The position numbers were made by a program, and so were the translations under genes. Under the pieces are notes generated by a model. That model was given only the letters and a program-made list of their open reading frames with translations. It was not told where the DNA came from and did no database searches. 41,143 nucleotides of DNA. Source: Nitrincola sp. (lineage in GTDB: Bacteria; Pseudomonadota; Gammaproteobacteria; Pseudomonadales; Balneatricaceae). Below, piece by piece: positions 36,258 to 41,143 of the stretch. The stretch lies in contig JAJOJN010000044.1 of the NCBI GenBank assembly GCA_021208565.1, forward strand, positions 1 to 41,143, given 5' to 3'. Position 1 is the first letter of the stretch. Each line of letters opens with the position of its first letter.

Positions 36258-36941
36258 TTAATGTTTATTATCAGAAGCTAATTGACGCTCAAGCTCACCA
36301 ATCAACTTGTTAATATATTCAGCGGATTGTCCGGTATTTTCAGCTAACTCTTTTACATGTTCCGCCACAACCGCAAAACCACGACCGGCCTCACCCGCCC
36401 TCGCCGCTTCGATACTGGCATTGAGACTTAAGAGTCTTAATGACTTCAACATGTAAAGGATCTTTTGTGTTTCTTGAATAATGTTACCACTGACTTGAGC
36501 GACTTGATTCAGATTAGCTGCACGCTGTTTCTCTTCTTCTTTACGCTGCTCGATATCAACAATAACCCCTTCAAGATAGATCAACTCACCTTGAGCATTA
36601 AAAACAGGTCCACCATGTTCATTCACCCATTGTATATCGCCACCGGCTTTCTTGAGACGATAATCCACATCCCAATTTTTTTTCGTCTCAACACCCAAGC
36701 CAACCACCTGATCAACACGCTCGACATCATCAGGATGAATTAAGGAGACATAAGAAGCACGCTTATTACCAACAAGATCATCCAATAGATAACCGGTAAC
36801 CTTTTCTACACGTCCAGACATGATAAGCATAGTGTAATGCTCATCATTTCGGCAACGATACAAAAAACCATTCATACGACTGGTGATGCTGTCGTAAATT
36901 TGTTTAGTGTTTTGTTCCTCGTCAGCGTCGAAAGCGTTCAT
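36258..36941 (-). CDS. Soluble PAS-domain chemoreceptor with very short signalling hairpin
   Basis: 227 residues, no membrane helix or signal. A PAS fold (about 18-130) with a PAC part ([20 protein letters not shown], then [11 protein letters not shown]) leads into the tip of a chemoreceptor signalling domain (about 140-225) with [20 protein letters not shown] and [19 protein letters not shown]. Only the inner part of the usual hairpin is present; flanking methylation helices are missing. The tip keeps most residues that contact CheW and CheA, with small changes. Proteins of this size occur in marine gammaproteobacteria as cytosolic receptors or as energy/redox sensors. Intact. Confidence 0.82.
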   Translation of the reverse strand: MNAFDADEEQNTKQIYDSITSRMNGFLYRCRNDEHYTMLIMSGRVEKVTGYLLDDLVGNKRASYVSLIHPDDVERVDQVVGLGVETKKNWDVDYRLKKAGGDIQWVNEHGGPVFNAQGELIYLEGVIVDIEQRKEEEKQRAANLNQVAQVSGNIIQETQKILYMLKSLRLLSLNASIEAARAGEAGRGFAVVAEHVKELAENTGQSAEYINKLIGELERQLASDNKH

Positions 36942-37049
36942 GTATTCCTCATCGTCAAAGGGTGACAGCTGACGCTCTAATACCGCAACTGCACAGTTAA
37001 ACTATTTTTTGCATGTTGCGAGACAAATGTAAAGTGAAAGCGTGCTCAA

Positions 37050-38312
37050 TTATGAAAGTAAAAACAGTACCAGTTGTGAATTCCAGCTTAAAAGCACTAA
37101 CGTAAGCAATGTCATGAACAAGAATGGAATCAGCGATTTAAAAACACGCATGGGCGACTCGCCCGTCATCGCTGAACTGATAAACAACCCCGCACCGACT
37201 GGAGGGGTTAACAACCCCATCACTAGGGTTAAACATACAATGACACCAAACTGGTAAGGACTGATCCCAAATTCAGCCTGAGCTACAGGTAAGAGTATTG
37301 GCACCACGAGGATTAACGCCGCAATACCATCCAATACCATACCCACTAACAGCAAGGCGAAAATCACCATCAACAAAAAAACAAAAGGATCTGAAGTTTG
37401 CTGAACAATCCAAGCCGCCGCATTTTGTGGAATATGCTCATAGACCAAAACCCAACCAAACACACCCGCCGCAGAAATCAACACGATCACCATGCCGGAA
37501 TTTAATGCGGTGCGCTTGAGGACTTCAGGTATTTGTAAAAACTTGAATTCCTTATAGATAAATTTACCCACAATAAATGCCCCGAAAGAAGCTAAGGCGG
37601 CTGACTCTGTGGGAGTGACGGCTCCACTTAAAATACCACCGATGATGAGTACAGGGATAGCTAGGGCTGGAAGTCCCATCCACAAGGCAGACTTCGCCTC
37701 TTCAACAGAGAGCCAGTTGCCCTTAGGATACTCGTAAAACAACCCTAAAAACGCGATAGCGATGAAAAATAATAGCGACAAGATCAAGCCTGGGATAATC
37801 CCAGCGATAAACATATCCGCAATCGGTACTTGAGCAAGTACCCCATATAAAACGAACAGCATGGACGGCGGTATAATAGGTGATAAAAGACCTCCAGCTG
37901 CCGTAATCGCCGCTGCATAGGGCCGTTGATATCCCTCTTTCTCCATTTCAGGCACCATGGCTCGTGACATGATCGCTATTTGCGATGCCGCAGACCCCAT
38001 AATAGCGGCCATCATCATATTGGCCACCAAGTTGATATAGGCCATGCCACCCTTAAAACCACCCACTAATATTCTGGCCATATTGATCAGGCGACGGGTT
38101 AGACCTCCCTCATTCATTAACTCTCCCGCCAACATAAATAATGGAATTGCCAGCAATCCGTAATTCTCAATAGCTGAAAAAAGTTGTAGAGCGTAAGAGG
38201 AAAACAGGACGGTGTTTCCGGATGTGGCGATATAAAATGCCGCAGATAACGCCAACACCAGCGCTATAGGCACCGAAGCAAAAAGCAAAATAAAGAAAAC
38301 AGCCGCCAACAT
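37050..38312 (-). CDS. dctM: TRAP transporter large permease DctM
   Basis: Large membrane subunit (420 residues, about 12-13 helices) of a tripartite ATP-independent periplasmic transporter that takes up organic acids or other small anions with sodium. Seen: IPLFMLAGELMNEGGLTRRL, NMMMAAIMGSAASQIAIM, AITAAGGLLSPIIPPSMLFV and VMGLLTPPVGAGLFISSAM, all family signatures. Last gene of dctP-dctQ-dctM, 54 bases after dctQ. Intact. Confidence 0.95.
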   Translation of the reverse strand: MLAAVFFILLFASVPIALVLALSAAFYIATSGNTVLFSSYALQLFSAIENYGLLAIPLFMLAGELMNEGGLTRRLINMARILVGGFKGGMAYINLVANMMMAAIMGSAASQIAIMSRAMVPEMEKEGYQRPYAAAITAAGGLLSPIIPPSMLFVLYGVLAQVPIADMFIAGIIPGLILSLLFFIAIAFLGLFYEYPKGNWLSVEEAKSALWMGLPALAIPVLIIGGILSGAVTPTESAALASFGAFIVGKFIYKEFKFLQIPEVLKRTALNSGMVIVLISAAGVFGWVLVYEHIPQNAAAWIVQQTSDPFVFLLMVIFALLLVGMVLDGIAALILVVPILLPVAQAEFGISPYQFGVIVCLTLVMGLLTPPVGAGLFISSAMTGESPMRVFKSLIPFLFMTLLTLVLLSWNSQLVLFLLS

Positions 38313-38366
38313 CAGCTCATTTCCCTATCAGATAGCTGTATCAGCACCTTCCATGAATCCCAACAG

Positions 38367-38868
38367 TTAATCATTGAGTGCAAGATTAAAGACAGTGCGA
38401 TCCAGGGCATGATAAGCCAGATCCAATATTTTTTTTAGACCCAGCGTATTGGTCGTTTCGGAATAGATAAAATTAAAGGTTTCCATCTGAAAGGCGCCAA
38501 ACTCAAAATTAGCCTTCATGAGTTCAAAAGGATCAAACCATAATAGACAGACATAGAGCAGCAACCCAGAAAACAGAAGGACCATCACATCACTGAACAG
38601 TATCAGTGCTTTTTTGAGTCGATCGGGCAAGATCTCTTGAAGCAACGTCACCGATAATGTCTGTCGCTTTTTTGATCACCACTGAAGTAGCTAAAAAAGT
38701 CATCCAAACCATGGAAAAAATAGCCACTTCATCCACCCAGTAAATCGGCCTGCTTAAAGCCCGTGTAATCACATTAACCAGGATTAATACTGAAATGACG
38801 CCAGCTAGCAAAGCTGCTAGCCAGCACTCCATCCAAGAAATAAGCGCCGAAAATTTTCTTAACATCAA
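38367..38868 (-). CDS. dctQ: TRAP transporter small permease DctQ (one frameshift)
   Basis: Small membrane subunit, near 166 residues and four helices when corrected. Seen: LLAGVISVLILVNVITRALS, IYWVDEVAIFSMVWMTFLAT, the family motif IKKATDI and, in the second piece, LPDRLKKALILFSDVMVLLF and FSGLLLYVCL. One extra base near 38651 splits the frame after KKATDI. Lies 15 bases after dctP and before dctM in the usual order. Confidence 0.88.
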
Positions 38869-38883
38869 TTAACGACTTCGACC

Positions 38884-39873
38884 TTAAGGATGACGTATTT
38901 GCTCAACAGCCTCACGAAGTTTTGCCAGGCTAGCGGCTTTAGGCGACCAGATCGCTTCCCATTGAGCAACACTATCGGCAAAATCACCCCTATCCGCTTC
39001 CGTTATCGTGATATCCAGTGCTCTTAATTGAGCCTCCTGTTCAGCCTCTTGTACTCGGAAAGTTTCAATAACCTGGTCGAGTTCCGACTTCATTAACTCA
39101 GTAATTAAAGCCTGATCGTCAGCTGATAGGTTACGCCAAACGCGCGCAGACACGACACCCACCATAGGGAACATCATGTGATTCGATATCATCAAGTTTT
39201 CTGCACGTTCATAAAAACGAAAAATAAGAATGGAATCAAAATCCATATCGATAGCATCGATCTGACGATTCGCTAAGGCATCGTATACAGCAGGAAGCGG
39301 CAGTGGCGTTGGCGCGGTATTTAACGCGGCATAAAAATCACGAATCGGATCGAAAGGTGTAATGCGAACCTTTAAACCCGAAAGATCAGCGGGACTATTC
39401 AAAGGGGTACGAGCCATCATTTGACGCATACCAGCCATACCATAACCGATACCGATCAAACCCGCTTGTTGTGGTAGAAGATCAAACATCGCTTCAGCCG
39501 CTTCAGATTTTAACAAAGCGGCCGCTTCATCGATATTATCGACCAAGTAAGGCGCGTACCAAGCGCCAAACTCAGGTACGCGATTGGACACTTCCGCAAC
39601 GGTCAGAAATGCCATATCTAGGGCACCTGTTTGCAATTGTTGCACCATTTGCGCTTCATTTCCGAGCTGTGCGGCTGGGAAAACTGATACACTATGACGT
39701 CCTTGTGATTGTTCATTAAGTAATTCAGCAAAAGATTGTGCCGCCTGCGTCCAATGATGAGAGGGCGGAGTGATGAGGCCAAGCCTAAAATCCTGCGCAA
39801 TCGCCGGTAATGTAAACAGAGTCAAACAAGAAGCCACGCCAGCCGTCGCTAGCACTTTACGCAATACAGTCAT
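38884..39873 (-). CDS. dctP: TRAP transporter substrate-binding protein DctP
   Basis: Periplasmic solute receptor of 329 residues (signal peptide 1-26, cut near AIA-QDFRLG). Seen: TPPSHHWTQAAQSFAELL, the domain marker FPAAQLGNEAQMVQQLQTGA, and SGLKVRITPFDPIRDFYAAL, where the Arg of LKVR is the usual carboxylate-binding residue. First gene of the operon, with AGGAG just upstream. The ligand cannot be read off; a small organic acid is likely. Intact. Confidence 0.95.
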   Translation of the reverse strand: MTVLRKVLATAGVASCLTLFTLPAIAQDFRLGLITPPSHHWTQAAQSFAELLNEQSQGRHSVSVFPAAQLGNEAQMVQQLQTGALDMAFLTVAEVSNRVPEFGAWYAPYLVDNIDEAAALLKSEAAEAMFDLLPQQAGLIGIGYGMAGMRQMMARTPLNSPADLSGLKVRITPFDPIRDFYAALNTAPTPLPLPAVYDALANRQIDAIDMDFDSILIFRFYERAENLMISNHMMFPMVGVVSARVWRNLSADDQALITELMKSELDQVIETFRVQEAEQEAQLRALDITITEADRGDFADSVAQWEAIWSPKAASLAKLREAVEQIRHP

Positions 39874-39946
39874 TATGAACTCCTAGAAGCACCAGATACG
39901 GTGAGTGTTTCGTATTAACCGAATTTAAGCATACTTTTAAAGTAAC

Positions 39947-41143
39947 ATGGTAGAAATGATCAAGCCTATCAAATTGTTTCAATGGTTCGAGCGGAGAATC
40001 AACCCATTTCCTCTCAATGAACCTAGTCAACCGCCCAAGGGACTCATCGCCTTTGTGTTCATTACTCCCGGGATATTTGGCCTTGGCTGCTGATTTCAGC
40101 ACTGATGATGGCCTGTGTGGCGGTTGTCGAAGTCTGGCTATTTAGCTTTATGGGTAATTTGGTCAACTGGCTGGCTGAGCAGGACCGAAGTACTTTTCTT
40201 GAAACAGAAGGTTGGAAGTTAGCTGGAATGGCGGTCGTCATCCTAGCACTCCCTCTGCTCGTACTCGTCCACTCATTACTTAATTTCCAAGTATTGATGG
40301 GTAATTATCCCATGCGAATACGCTGGCAAATCCATCGTTACTTACTGAAACAATCCATGCACTACTATCAAGAGGAGTTTGCAGGTCGCATCGCCACTAA
40401 GTTGATGCAGACCGCGCTATCCGTCAGAGAGTGCGTCATTAAACTGATCGATGTCCTGAACTATGTCAGCGTCTATTTCATTGGCACACTGGTGATCATG
40501 GGCAGTGCCGACCTGCGACTGATGATTCCTTTACTGATATGGCTTGTCAGCTACATTGTGATGCTGCGCTACTTTGTTCCCTTAATGGGAAAAGTCTCGC
40601 AACTTCAAGCGAATGCTCGCTCTGTTATGACTGGCAGAGTCGTGGATGCTTATACCAACATTCAAACCGTTAAGCTCTTTTCACATGCCAAGCGCGAATC
40701 TGACTATGCTCAAGAAGGGATGGATAGCTTTTTGGAAACCGTGCATCAACAGATGCGGCTCGTAACCATTTTCAACACCTGCTTATACATCTTAAACTCA
40801 TTGTTATTACTGACGGTTGCCGCCATGAGCATTTGGTTATGGTTGGGCGAACTGATCAATATTGGTGCTTTAGCTGTCGCCTTAGGCCTAGTTCTGAGAC
40901 TATCAGGTATGTCTCAATGGATTATGTGGGAAGTTTCTTCACTTTTTTGAAAACATCGGTACAGTGAGAGACGGCATTTGGATCAATCTCTGTCCCGCAA
41001 CAGGTTCAAGACAAACCCAATGCGCTCCCCTCTTCAAGCTGATCATGGCGAGATATGCTTCGATCAAATCAGCTTTCATTATGGACAAAGCTCCGGCGTG
41101 ATTGAAGATCTGTCGTTACAGATCAAAGCGGGCGAAAAAGTCG
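39947..41143 (+). CDS. ABC exporter, ABCB/MsbA-like (partial, frameshifted)
   Basis: N-terminal membrane domain and start of the ATPase domain of a half-size ABC exporter; the window ends before the Walker A motif, at IKAGEKV. Start is ATG 39947 or 39956 (MIKPIKLFQWFERRINPFP). Seen: about six membrane helices, NYPMRIRWQIHRYLLKQSMH, FAGRIATKLMQTALSVRECV, GRVVDAYTNIQTVKLFSH and LRLSGMSQWIMWEVSSLFEN. Breaks occur near 40058 (missing base before HYSRDIWPW), near 40949 (extra T after SSLF), near 40982 and near 41032. Close relatives are annotated as multidrug ABC exporters; true cargo unknown. Divergent from dctP. Confidence 0.82.

Overview
The window looks like a stretch of gammaproteobacterial chromosome, most likely from a marine member of the Oceanospirillales/Pseudomonadales side. 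The clues are the gene order bamE-fur-recN-grpE-dnaK-dnaJ-dapB with rnfH, ratA and smpB-ssrA beside it, a tmRNA tag that reads [10 protein letters not shown], textbook sigma-32 promoters, and sodium-type transporters (NSS symporter, TRAP transporter). Taxonomy is inferred from these features only.

Layout. 121-2661: a CNNM/CorB-type membrane protein, a CoA-pyrophosphatase-type Nudix gene and a zinc-ribbon Nudix gene. 2655-10032 (minus strand): a seven-gene V/A-type ATPase operon in the order B-D-I-K-E-DUF2764-A, whose rotor subunit keeps sodium-site residues. 10211-20567: a DedA protein, then the conserved block dapB, dnaJ, dnaK, grpE (heat-shock chaperones), recN (SOS repair), fur, bamE, rnfH, ratA and a sodium:neurotransmitter-type symporter. 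20648-21524: smpB and ssrA (trans-translation). 21525-about 24640: a decayed genomic island at the 3' end of ssrA with an IS5 transposase remnant, a hipBA toxin-antitoxin module with a four-site operator array, a wrecked AlpA/MerR-like HTH gene, AT-rich and GC-rich inverted repeats, and a relic of a second toxin-antitoxin locus (prlF fused to the tail of yhaV). 24683-36941: ilvD, a secreted fasciclin protein, a QseBC-like two-component system with a divergent PepSY protein, pyrC, a DUF2798 protein, rarD, a small orphan plus an MFS permease, a three-part lipoprotein (NlpE-like, COG3650-like, META), a SirB2 protein, an RmlD-like reductase and a small soluble PAS-chemoreceptor. 37050-39873: a dctPQM TRAP transporter. 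39947-end: the start of an ABC exporter cut by the window edge.

A major caveat: at least 25 single-base frameshifts interrupt otherwise well conserved genes, including dnaK (three), dnaJ (two), smpB, hipA, hipB, the V-ATPase subunit I and the response regulator. Many lie in runs of A or T. Because housekeeping genes are hit, I read most as sequencing or assembly errors. I therefore annotate such genes across the breaks and give the break positions. In contrast the HTH remnant, the IS5 remnant and the prlF-yhaV relic look truly decayed.

How the genes may work together: the V-ATPase (possibly sodium-coupled), the NSS symporter and the TRAP importer would all use or make the sodium gradient; the grpE/dnaK/dnaJ block is driven by two separate sigma-32 promoters; the two toxin-antitoxin loci mark the ssrA site as a repeated landing place for mobile DNA.
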